From contig MU004183.1 of NCBI GenBank assembly GCA_010093605.1, positions 248,001 to 312,000 on the forward strand: a stretch of 64,000 bases of DNA, read 5' to 3'. Below are positions 11,751-22,593 of this stretch, in pieces; the stretch's first letter is position 1; every line of letters starts with the position of its first letter. The position numbers and the translations under genes are program-made. The DNA is from Lophium mytilinum. Taxonomy: Eukaryota > Ascomycota > Dothideomycetes > Mytilinidiales > Mytilinidiaceae. A model generated the notes under the pieces. It did not search any database. It was not told the origin of the DNA and worked only from the letters and a program-made list of their open reading frames with translations.

Positions 11751-14700
11751 TCAAATTTGCTGGTCGGGTTCTAGCTGTTCTAAGCAGTAGGCCAGCCACG
11801 ATTCGGAGACAATCCGATCTGGATGATTTTCGGATAGCCTGGATTGGCTGATCATAACGACATGCTTTAGCAAGTCGACAGCCTTATGAGCTTGCCCGTC
11901 TGCCCAATAAGCTATTGCAAGCACGTGCTGTGATGCCAGCCGAGAAGGGTGGTCCTCTGCTAGCGTAGTTTCTCTAATCTTAACAACGTGCTCTAGCAGC
12001 TCTATAGCCTCCTGAATTTGCCGATTCTCCATATAAGCCATCGCAAGCACGTGCTGTAATGCCAGCCGATCTGGGTGGTCCTCTACTAGCGTAGTTTCTC
12101 TAATCTTAACAACGTGCTCTAGCAGCTCTATAGCCTCCTGAATTTGCCGATTCTCCCTATAAGCCATCGCAAGCACGTGCTGTAATGCCAGCCGATCTGG
12201 GTGGTCCTCTGCTAGCGTAGTTTCTTTAATCTTAATAACGTGCTCTAGCAGCTCTATAGCCTCCTGAATTTGCTGATTCTCCCTATAAGCCATCGCAAGC
12301 ATGTGCTGTGATGCTAGCAGATATAGGTGGTCCTCCGTTAACGTGGCTTTTCTAATCATAACGACCTGCTCTAGCAGCCGCACGGCCCTCTTACGCAGTC
12401 CTAGATTGGATAAGCTCCTTGCTTTGAGATCATAGATCGGTAAATAGTCTTGCGATGGTCTATCTAAGTCAAGGTGAAGCTCTGCAAGCAATTCGTCTAC
12501 AAGATGGCCGAGCCTAGAATCATCTCGCATGTTGTCCAGGATCCAGCCACAATGAAGGAAAATCGGGATCACTATGTCCTTAGGCCCGAACGAGAAGGCT
12601 GCCTTGACTTTTACATCGAGGTAAGACTGCACGTGTGATAGCAGTTGTCTCTGTTGACTCTGCGATAGAGTATTCGGAAGCCGAGCTAGCGAGAGAATGC
12701 ATCCTGCGCTGATCCAAGAAAGTCCCTGCTGGTCGGATGCCTGGCGATCTTTAGCCCAGGCGTGTGTAAGAGGATGCATAGAAAGCCCAGAGGAATCTTT
12801 TGTAATCAGAGAGAGGGATGCAAGTAAAGAACTCGCTTCCACGAGACGATAGTCATCCCAGGCATCATTAGCAGCTGGTATGAACTCGGGTAGCCGGGAG
12901 ACGTGCCCATGAAACATTTTGTTTATATCTTTGGGTTCTACGGGCGCCATACAGACAATCTTCCTGCAACCTGCCCATGCATCTTCAAAGATTTTCATAG
13001 GAAGGCTACCGGAGTATAGCATGGATAGGACCTCGAGCAAACGCAAAGCATCTTTTGCAGCTTCATCGCTAGAACGCTCTAGAACATCGGCAGATGCTTC
13101 AAATGTCGTGTACACGTCGCAATATCTCGACAGCCCCTGCTTTGGCTTGTACTTGAGCAGTCGTTTGCGCTGTCGCTTGTACACTTCGGGGTACTTTGCT
13201 AACGGGCTGTGACCTTTCGCTACGTATGCGCCAGCTTGGATTAGCGCAAGGGTATGGGAGCCTAATAGGTTCACAACTTCCTCCGCTTGGCTATCGTAGA
13301 CCAGTTCTTCATGGATATTCGCTGATCTGAGCAGGAGGTTTTTGGCGTCTGGCATATCAAGGCCGGCAAGCGCTTCGGACCCGACGGTGTTATACTGGCT
13401 GCAGTCCGAGACACGGGATGTTATGATCACGGCACCATGAGTACCAGACGGGAGGTACTTCTGGTAGTCGAAGTTCGGATCATCGGCGTTATCGAGGATA
13501 AGAAGCCAAGTCTTCTTAGTGTTCGCAAGCACTTGGAGTGCGTCCTGTAAATTATTGACTGGGGATCCTATCGTTTTCGCAATGTTGATAAAGACACTTT
13601 CGGCGAGCGAAGGGGTGTCTACGTCTACCCAGAATACTCCCCAGAACCTGTCATAGTCAGCCAACGGAAATCAACCTAAAAGCGCTATTAGAACCTACTC
13701 TTTTCGCATCAAATTTGCAACGTGTAGGGCGATCTCACTCTTTCCCAGTCCTCCTAAGCCAGTAATCACGAATGTCCTTCGCGTATGAGTGTCGGAAGGG
13801 CGGCTACTACGGAGGGACTTTTGGATTCGTTCCAGCAAGTCCTTGCGTCCGGTGAACAAGGCATTGAGAGCACGAGGGACCATCCAGTGTTTGTTGCCAG
13901 TGGATTCATGTTGATCTATGATTATCCAGTCAGCCTCTCATTTCAAAAATTCGCGCCTCCTATCTGTTCCGTACTTTCTGGAAGATGCCGTTCGAGCACG
14001 ATTGATGGTGCATCCCTTACGATTCTTTCAATCTCTGGGAGCAGCAATGCGTAATTACTATCATCCTCACCACCGAATTTGTTCAGTCCGGAATGATCGG
14101 TCTCCAAAAAAATCATCCTCTTTCCGAGTAGACTAGCTGATTGAGTGTCCACGACCTGCGGGCAATTAGTATGTTGCTCCGGAAAGCAGAGACGCAAAAC
14201 AATACCTGTGTTTTCCAAGGTCCATAGACAACCTCCTTGTACTCAAAGAAGCACACAATGTCGCATTCGCTATAACTTCCCCAGAAATCCCTTGATAGAG
14301 CATGCAGGCTTGGGCAGTTCTTGACGAGTGACTGCAACAAAGTAGCAGAAGGCAGTCGACCAAGTTCAGCCAACCATTCCGCGTACATGGCTGCGTCGCT
14401 TCCCTGGAAGGGCGCCCCGAGGAAGATGATGCCTCCTACAAAGCGGCGAATATCCGCGAATTCTTTCTGGTGGACGGCAATGACGAGCGCCTATTTTTGA
14501 TTAGCAGCGATATCTAGCTTAAGGACTGACATACTGCAGACCTGTTGAATGACTAGGCCGCCAAGGCTATGCCCGATCAATACGAGCGGTCGCTGCCGTT
14601 CCTATTGTAGTACTTGCGTTAGGTATAGACACTTATTGTAAGGAGAAGACCCTTACATGAGCATGCTGCCTGTGCTGGAATAAGACATTCAAGAATTGTT

Positions 14701-15125
14701 CTGCACACTTGCGCAAGCTGGTGTCGACGTCGCGATCCTTCCAGTCGGATTTATAGCTATATGTAGCTATGCGCGCGTTTTGGAATCGAGGCACAAGTAG
14801 GTCCCGCGGCCACATTAGCTCCGCTGTGCTGACTTCCTCATCTTTGTCGCGCTTCCAGTTCTTCCAACCCTTCACCTTATCCCTGAACCTGCTCGGTGCG
14901 GTAGCGTCTGGAGCTGGAGCTTTTTTAACCCACGTGTAGAACGGATGAGAGCCTAATCCTTGTACAAGGATAATGCTACGCATAATTAGCCTGGTGCGGG
15001 CACGGAGCCAACCTTACTTACTCGATCTCTGGGGTGGATTCAGATCCAGACTCGCTCGACCAGATGTTGAGTCCGCTAGGCTTGACCGTCTCCTTCGTGC
15101 AGGCCTTGCGCGTAGATGGATCCAT
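11751..15125 (-). CDS. NLR-type protein: alpha/beta-hydrolase, NB-ARC and TPR repeats
   Basis: Seven exons (15125-15022, 14975-14657, 14601-14542, 14490-14206, 14155-13975, 13915-13699, 13647-11751) give 1020 aa; all junctions keep frame and introns are 46-59 bp. The N-terminal 280 residues form a lipase/esterase-like alpha/beta-hydrolase: LVQGLGSHP, then GHSLGG with the likely nucleophile Ser153, and DHSGLNKF with the likely His277. A NB-ARC/STAND ATPase follows: P-loop GLGGLGKS at 369-376, Walker-B-like LLILDNADD near 440, and GAVIITSR. After a helical stretch come about five TPR units of 42 residues (roughly 815-1015). Such proteins are known in fungi as NLR-like receptors in non-self recognition and incompatibility, and the N-terminal hydrolase resembles the SesB class. 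The ligand is unknown. The repeats are almost identical in DNA. The start was chosen because the short first exon splices exactly into the hydrolase frame. Confidence 0.88.
11941..12318 (-). repeat. Three near-identical 126-bp tandem units encoding TPR motifs
   Basis: Units lie at 11941-12066, 12067-12192 and 12193-12318, each 126 bp (42 codons). By hand alignment units 1 and 2 differ at 5 positions and units 2 and 3 at 7. More diverged copies flank both sides. The encoded unit carries conserved EDHP and QEAIELLEHV segments. The low divergence between adjacent copies contrasts with the flanking units and points to recent duplication or gene conversion. Confidence 0.93.
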
Positions 15126-15620
15126 ATCGGTATTCACGGTTATTCATGACTTCAGTTGACAGCGGTAGGGTATATGATAGTGAGGTTGTGAGAGCAGCCG
15201 ACGATCGCGCGCCCTCATGGCGTACTGGCACACTGGGACGAAGTTGTTGATAGTTAAAGCAGGCATGCGGGTGGCAGGCAACTGCCCTCAGCCGCACATA
15301 TACGACGAGCACGTGATAGCCATCTACCTACTGGATATTGTACCGATTGACGACCAAGCAGGTACTGATAAACCTTTCCGATTGAGTGTCTGCATCAGTT
15401 CTAGCTTCTTGAGACATATCAAGAGGTTCTCAATCCTAGTTGCTCTTTACTGTTACAACGTGACTTTCGGCACGGACCAGGTCTTCGAGGCATGATAAAT
15501 CGACAGCCTTGTGGCCCCCTAATGTCTGCCCATATTCTTCACTCCTCCAGAAGGTATTTTGTTTACTGTTCGGACCTTTTCAACCCCTAGCGTAGAAGTG
15601 GGGCTCAAGCTTTGAGCAAA
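15126..15620. promoter_or_regulatory. Divergent intergenic region between the NLR and membrane-protein genes
   Basis: About 0.5 kb between two divergent start codons, so it should hold both promoters. Several short frames cross it in both directions, but none shows a domain or good coding features. Confidence 0.4.
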
Positions 15621-16657
15621 ATGGCACGGCGCACGGTTAGTTCTCCAGGGTATTGTTTGTGTTCATCGCGGCTGACACTCCAGAACAGCTATCTCCACCG
15701 TTTTCTCCTACCACCAGCCCCGTCCGAACAGGGAATCCAACGCAACCGAATCTGCCTGCAGCATATAGCGATGACCAAGACAAGCTCGTACGCCTGAGCA
15801 ACAGCCATAGTGCTTTCGTGCGTCTGGACCTGGACGTCTCGAGACTCAACGAAGTCCACCAGTACCTGTGGCTAGCAGGAAGATCGACTTGCGCCCGGGC
15901 TCTGCACCGGCAGAAGATGATAGAGCGTCAAATCATAATCGTCGAACAGGCCGACTTGCACTTAGTTTGGCAAGAGGCGCGTATATTTCTGAAACCGCTG
16001 CCCGACTATCTCCTGGACCATCAATTCTGGGAAGACACCATCTGCTACGATGCGGAGCTTCACGCCAATGCTTGTGGCTTCTTGCTCTCTTATGTCTGGC
16101 TGGTGCGTCACCCGAGCGACCTCAGGATAGCGTCTGAGCTTGGATTGCTATCGTCCCAAATGCAGTGGGAGGACTGGGTCGTCTTCGCGGACACATTGCT
16201 CACAAATATCGATCATGATGCCTTGGATACGATCAATAAGCGTTATCAATATGGGGAACTGCGGCTAAGTAGGCTCAACCTTATACGCCCGCTCTTTCAT
16301 TTATATCGATCTGGAAAATTCGTTCGAGGGTACATGACGAATTACAATCGGTATACCGTTTTCTTCAGCCGCATTTTTGGATGGGTCTTGCTTGTCTTCA
16401 TCTACATGAATATTCTCCTAACAGCATTGCAAGTGGGCTTGGGGACAGACGAGCTGCAACATGACAAGAGGTTTCAGCGAGCTGCGTACGGGTTTGCTGT
16501 ATTCTCGCTAGTGTCACCAGTTGTCATTCTGGGCGCAGCTGCATTGGTTTTCCTATATCTATTCGCTTTCAACTTGATTACGACGAGGACGTTCTTGAAC
16601 CGCACAAAACGGCACCGGGAAGAATTGGTGGAGTCCAAAGCCGGGGCAGCGCCATGA
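15621..16657 (+). CDS. Fungal two-TM membrane protein of unknown function (DUF6601-like)
   Basis: The model uses a 15-bp first exon (15621-15635, MARRT), a 53-bp intron (GTTAGT donor, GGCTGAC branch site, AACAG acceptor) and a second exon 15689-16657, giving 327 aa. The longer frame running through the intron has no ATG, which favours this splice. The protein has a Pro/Ser-rich N-terminus, a soluble helical middle rich in Trp and His, and two hydrophobic segments near the C-terminus (IFGWVLLVFIYMNILLTAL and a second ending in VFLYLFAF) followed by a basic tail. It resembles a widespread Pezizomycotina family listed as DUF6601, recalled from memory and not checked. No catalytic motif is visible. 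It is divergent from the NLR gene; no functional link is implied. Confidence 0.75.
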
Positions 16658-17645
16658 ATGTGGCGCCATGTCTTCGGTATCACGGGAAAAGTTGTCTTGC
16701 TTTTTCGAGCACATTTGTTTACGGCGTCTGGTGGAGAAAACCGACCTTCATAATGATATCTTAGCTCGACTGATGAGCTAAACACACGAATTCTCGCCAT
16801 TGTTGACGACCGTGACGAGAGTCTTGAGACCTTGTGCGGGCGAGAAACATACTACGGCCCCAAGTATACCGAATTCAACAAAGTTCATATCTTGCGCTTT
16901 AGGCGTGACGTGACCGGCTATTACAAGAAACTAAATTAGAGACCTCAATCAAAATACTCCTCGTTATACGACTTAGACCCATACGCCGCACACCCCTCCA
17001 TCCCCATCTAGATCAACGCTGGTGAAATGCTTTCTCCTTTCTCTCCCCCCCCCCTCCCTCTACTCTCTGCGCCTTCTCTTCCTGTCACAAGTATGAGATA
17101 GTTAGAGCAGTCTGAGACCATTTCGGTGACGCCAATGGTCTCTACAGTATCAGACGGAATGAGTGGGAATCGAGTAGAGACTGCCCTCCTACGCTCAACG
17201 TTGTTCCAGTATCCTCGACTCCGGCTTTTGGAAAGCACTCCCGCTCTCGTCTAACTTCGAACACGTGAACTAACTATTGCAATTAGGTTTTGGAGGAAGA
17301 GTGTCAGTGACTATATACTATCTGACTACGACTGATCTGCAGAAAACCGTTGGAGACCTATCCACCAAGAGTCTCAAGTCAAAGAAAGAAGCGTTCCAGC
17401 AAGTCATAATTCGTAAGTGATTCAGTTTGTAGGCGCACATGGATATTATGTGTCCACTCTGAGAAATGTCGACCAATCCAAAGAGAAACGCCAGACCTGA
17501 GCCAAGAAGTTCGTAGATGGTTCAACCTTGGGGATACCCAGGAAGACCCTAAACCCAAATGGAGAAGCCGGAGCTGGATGCAAGACCTGCCCGTGTCTCG
17601 GCCATACCCTCCACTAATCCGCAACCCACCCTTACCCTCACAAGA
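16658..17645. other. Intergenic region, no gene seen
   Basis: Nearly 1 kb between two converging genes. There is a C-rich run near 17045-17060 and a few short frames without domains or splice partners. I see no RNA gene. Confidence 0.5.
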
Positions 17646-19903
17646 CTATTGGGAGTCATAGTCGCTCGCCTCGCTCATTTCCAAGAACTCCTCTTCAGGC
17701 TCCGTGACGGAGTCGTAGTCGGACTTCCAGTGAGGGTCTTCCTCATCACTGTCGTCCCCATCGGCAGCCTTCTCTTTATCGCCGGTGTCCATTTCGTCAG
17801 CAGCCTCTTTGCCGCCTTCATCATCCCACTCCTCTTCTTCCTCTTCCTCGCTATCGTAATCCCACTTCGTCACATCCCCGGCGAGCCTGAGTCCCATGGT
17901 GCCTTGATGCATTTCGTAGACCAGCCCAACCGCGTCCCGCTCCACAAACCCCATCCGCGCAATAGCGTTGCTCCTCCAGACCAGCGGGTCGTCTTCGGAC
18001 GCCTTGAGCCCAAAGCTGCGGAAGTGGGCGTTGTGCTCGGCTTCGAGGGCGACGAAGCCGGACACTGGCACTGGCAGGGATTTCACACCGCTGACAGCGT
18101 TGTCAGAGCTGAGACACAGTGCTAGGTTCCCATGGAAATCGGCGTTGTGGTCGCAATACTCGTGTCCGGAGAGGATCTGCACGTCTGCAAGCTTCAGGAT
18201 GAGGTCGTTGACGCTTAGATCGAGGTGCTGAGGCTCTGGACGCTGCGGCCATAATGGGGGGTCCATGGAGCTTAGCCCCCTGATTAGGGAGCCGTAGGCT
18301 ACGGACTCGCAGGATTCGGAGGGAGGAGTTTCCTTGCAGGATTTTCCGGATAGACGCTCATCGAATCCGTGGCATACGGTGATTATCTCGTTCATGATGC
18401 CTGAGCGAATGCGGCTCACATTGTCTAGAATGTGGTGGTTAGCAATGGCGGAGAAGGTTGCTTGAAAGTCGATGAACGGAATGTCGTGCTGACGTAAGCT
18501 TGAGATATGGAAGTTTTCTCACCTATGATGATGCGGCGCGCCTTTTGCTGCTCGTCTGTCAGACTAAAAACTCCAGCAAAAAAGTCTTCTGGGTCTGGGC
18601 CAATTATCATCGCCACCTTTCGAATTACAGCTTCAAAGGTATCTCCATAGCCAAGAAACCAGGAAAAGAACAGCCACTCTGCGTAATCACTGCTATCCTT
18701 CACCGCAGCTGGCATTCTAGGCCAAGCCCAATTGCGAAGGTACGGCCTCATCAGTTCAACAACGTCGTAATCTACGGAGAGATGGGCAACATCCCAGAGC
18801 TCGTTGAGAGGAAGTAGTTCAGGAACATCGTCCGTGTTGCCATGCGCAACATGCAATAAGATGCGAATTAAATCCCAGGAATAGTCCCATACCTCTATAA
18901 CTGGCTGTTCAGTAGAAGGCCCCGGAAGTGACTCCCAGAAATGTGTAATTTTGCGGAGACAAGACGACGAGACGAGCACGCGCATGTCCGACTTCCAGGT
19001 CATATCGCGAATTATCAGTTCTCGGTCGCCAGTGGAATCAAAGACGACCAACGCCGATTGTGGCTTTTGGTGCGTTGTCTGATCGCTGGCTGTGGACTCG
19101 TCTCCGCCCTGGGCGTCGGCATCCATCCGTTCGCCTGGAAGTGATGATCCCGGTTCCTTCTGATTGGTTTCCGCAGGAACTTGTGGTGGTGGTTCCACGT
19201 TAGACGATATTACTGAGTTCCACTCTTCGAGGAGGTCCGCAAAACGTTGCTTGAAGTTGAACTCTTCCTCCTTAGGGATACAGTTCAACTTGAGGATAGC
19301 CTTCACAACATTGTGAATCTTACTGGTCCGGAAAACCTCACTTTCAAGATTTCTGTAGCTCTCAAGGTTTTTGAGATGATCAGACATGGAAGCCATCTCC
19401 TCTTCCTGTAAAGGCCTGTCGCGACTGAGGAAGCCCTTCTGCAATCGATGCCGAAGGTAAAGTACTGAAAAAGTCAGTATCTCGCTCTTATGTATAAAAT
19501 ATGGGTAGGGATACGTACTCTCCTTCCTGCGTGTCTCTTTTCGCTCTTCTGGCGTCATGGCGCTCTCACTGCTCTCGGCTATGGCCGTCGTCGGCTTGGA
19601 GGTGAAATCAATTGGGCCGCCATGGGCTGGGAGGGCTAGGTTAGAGACCTCATTTTCAACAGCAGGCGATTTGGTTGGATAGACCTCTGGTTCGACTAGA
19701 TTGGCGTTCTCGTTCTCGACGACAGTCGGACTGGTCTCGTGTTCAATCACCTCAAAGCTCTCGTTCGACATGGATCTCTCGCGCTTCACGCGATCAGGCA
19801 TCCCGACCGTCTCACTAGAGGTCGATAGCCTCTTACGTTTTCCAGGGCTGAGGGGCTCGTTGTTCTCCTCCACGGCCTCCATGCTGGCTTGTATAGTCGA
19901 CAT
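17646..19903 (-). CDS. BTB/POZ-like protein with acidic tail (paralogue A)
   Basis: Exons 19903-19519, 19464-18523 and 18424-17646 join in frame to 701 aa. The first intron (54 bp, GTACGT donor, ACTGAC branch site) is a multiple of three and could be read through, adding 18 residues; the second (98 bp) is needed to reach the C-terminal half. The N-terminal 250 residues are disordered with basic KRKR-type stretches that could be nuclear signals. Residues about 270-380 look like a fungal BTB/POZ fold (RVLVSSSCLRKI, then ELWDVAHLSVDYDVVELMRPYL). A second conserved block follows (WPQRP, DPLVWRSNAIARMGF), and the last 80 residues are strongly acidic. The function is unknown; BTB domains usually mediate protein-protein contacts. 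The gene at 43069-44670 is a clear paralogue. Confidence 0.8.
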
Positions 19904-20483
19904 CTAGAAAGTCGGTTGCAGAATATCAACAGCTGTGCTGAATTGACGTTGAGGTAAAGAATGTAGTCCAAGGTTGCGAGGGTGTTCAGTCTTGAATGCG
20001 TCCTACAAGAGGCACTTGATGCCTAGAGTGCCGTTGGATCAGTCTACAGCCTCGTCGTGGATTGGCTAGGCAAGAGTGCGTACGTGGGATAGGATACAGG
20101 TTCTAGTGATATTGGCAGTCACTAGATGAAGTGGTAAGTCAAGTATTCATGACTGCATCTGCTCTGCTTGCGATAAGGTGGTGTTGAGGTGAAGAGCTGC
20201 AGCCTTGCGAGGTGGGGCTGCTATCTCGACGCGAGACGCGGGCAATCCACGCTTCACGTGACTTTCTAGCCACATTGAGTTACTGAGATCTTTTTCCAGG
20301 TAGAATATGGTACTTGTAATTAAGTCTGTTACATATCTGTTTTACCTTCCGCTCAACTAACCATGAGCTTTTCATTCATATGCAAGATGACCACCTTGAA
20401 CTCCAAATTTTCCATGGTATCTAAATGCAAGAGTAATGCTCGGAAACTACCAGCTGCAAGAAATGAAAATGTTCCAATGCAAA
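19904..20483. other. Intergenic region, no gene seen
   Basis: About 0.6 kb that should contain the promoter of BTB paralogue A and the 3'UTR of the deacetylase gene. AT content rises after 20280. No ORF with coding features was found. Confidence 0.5.
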
Positions 20484-21859
20484 TCATAGGCTAAGTTGCT
20501 CGTTCTTTTCGAAAACTTTCTGCCCGAACTTCCATACTTGTTCCACCTCGAGCTTCTTCTCACCTGCCTCGGTATCTTGCAGCTCCAGAATCACAATGTC
20601 GGCATCAGCTCCTGGATCTAAGGTGCCCTTGACACCATGGAGCCCGAGCATCCGCGCTGGCGTCTCGGTGACAGCCTTAAGAGCCTCCGGTACGCTCGCG
20701 CCGCTCCAGTTCAGGAAGTTGGTCACGCACTCGATCAGCGAGATCGAAGAGCCCGCAATCTTGCCGTCGGTACCCTCAAGCGTGAGCAGCGGTCCTTTCT
20801 TGATGATGCGAGAGCCGTTTGTCCAGTCGTAGGTGCCATCCGGCAGACCCACGAGCGACATGGCGTCAGTGACCAATATGAACCCGTCCGGGTGGGCATT
20901 CCACGCGATCTTGATGGTCGTGCGATGTAGATGAATTCCGTCTGCAATGATGCCAAAGTAGGGTTTCACGTAGCCAAGGGTGGTGGACGCGGTGCCGAGC
21001 AATCCGAAGATGCCCGGGTTGCGGTGGTGGAGAGGTCGCATCGCGTTGAACAGATGTGTGATCATCCCGGCGCCTGCGGCCATTCCGGCGCGCGCCTCCT
21101 CGTATGTTGCTTCGCTGTGGCCAATTGAGACGCGGATGCCGCGATTTTTGAGGGCTGGGATGCATGAAAGCGCTCCTGGAAGCTCAGGTGCGAGCGTAAT
21201 ATATTTGATTGGTGAGGGTGAAACTAGATTCTCTGCGCCGTAACACTCCTCGAGGTCGATGATGCCGTTGGGAGCAGTGCGGAGGACCGAGACGTCGTGG
21301 ATGCCATTCTTCGTCGGACTAATGAATGGGCCCTCGCAGTGAGCTCCAAGAGACTCGGAGCCGGCAGAGGGGTCGCGTGGTGCACCAGACGGCCCGAGGA
21401 AAGGAAGAGCCTAAAAGACTAATTAGGACTGTGCTGTGGACAGTGATGCTGTAACTGTGCTTAGCGGACCTTGTGATACACCTCGGCCTTCTGACTTGTC
21501 AGGGTTGGCAGGTATGATGTGACGCCCGTCTTGATCAGGCTCTTGTTGACGCGCAGCACGCCTTTGCCGTAGCTGGGTGCCCCATCTTCGGGAATGACGG
21601 AGAAGTCGAAGCCGTAGGCGCCGTTGAGCTGCGAGTCAATGAGGCCGGGTGAGACGATGCGGCCGCCAAGGTCGAGGATGCGATCTGGTACTGCGCGCTG
21701 CTCGTAGAAGACTTCCTGGCTCCTGAGGATCTTGCCGTTGATGGAGCTGATCCAGAGGTCCTCCTTGACAAGCTGGTTGCCTTTGACCAGCAGGCAGTTT
21801 GTGAATTTGGTGATGCCACTTGGTGTAGGGCTGTCGTACTCCCGGACTGCGGACGGCAT
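20484..21859 (-). CDS. dac1: N-acetylglucosamine-6-phosphate deacetylase
   Basis: It hydrolyses GlcNAc-6-P to GlcN-6-P and acetate, the second cytosolic step of GlcNAc breakdown. Exons 21859-21470 and 21410-20484 give 438 aa, the usual NagA-family length. Amidohydrolase features are present in order: GLIDSQLNG after the first beta domain, HCEGPFI, SIGHSEATYEEA, THLFNAM, GIIADGIHLH and LVTDAM with the catalytic Asp. The C-terminal GTLDPGADADIVIL strand is typical of the amidohydrolase superfamily. The 59-bp intron uses an unusual GTCCGC donor but is the only junction found that preserves both frame and the EVYHK..LPFLGPSG region. The frame extends upstream to 22009, but the ATG at 21859 gives a family-like start. 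It is divergent from the GH3 gene and belongs to the GlcNAc cluster. Confidence 0.95.
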
Positions 21860-22593
21860 TGTGGTGGGGTGCCGTAGAGGGGTTGATGTGGTGGAATGTA
21901 TGTAGGGACGGGGACAATGAACAGATGGTATGTATGGAAATAGAGTGCGAGCACTCTTTGATGATGGTGGTGGGTAGAGGAATGAAAAGTTGGTTGAGAA
22001 AAGTCTCAACAGTGAATACCTAGCAGCAGGGCGTACTTTTATCAGATTGCCCTATGGCTGCAGAAGCTACTTCGTCATCGCCACGAGGAGAAGAGTATTA
22101 CGTGAAGCTCTAGCTCTCGAGACGTCTACTCTGCTGGCGGGGCTTATCGAGACGCGTTGGCTGGCCTGACCGCTGGTGACATTGGCGTTGAACAGATAGC
22201 ACAATAGCGCTACAACATGGCAGAGCCGTGGACCCGCGCGGTCACGACAGGCACTGCGACTATGGAGTCGATAAGAGGCCGCTGGATATCGCGGATGAAA
22301 CTGCGGGTGATCACCAATCGGTAGGGGGCCCGGTTAGTCCTAGGGTGCCATCACGTCTCGCTGCTGATGCAACTCTGCACTCTGCGCTCCACTGCAAGGG
22401 ACTTCGCCAGCCCAGCCACAGTGTAACCCCACGCCCGCTCGCCTTCCCGGTTGCAAAGAAATGCTTGATACCACGTCGCTGCCCACACATCGCGTACATC
22501 GACTGGCTGACGCTTGATCGGCTCGCGCAATCCATTCCAAGACTCCACTTACCACCGTCGCCCTGCCGAACTGCCTCTCGGGCCGCCAGCAAC
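21860..22593. promoter_or_regulatory. Divergent promoter region of dac1 and nag3
   Basis: These 0.73 kb separate the divergent start codons of the deacetylase and the GH3-GNAT enzyme, so they likely carry shared control of both. I scanned both strands for the Ndt80 core CRCAAAW and found no convincing copy. Short frames here lack coding features. Confidence 0.5.
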
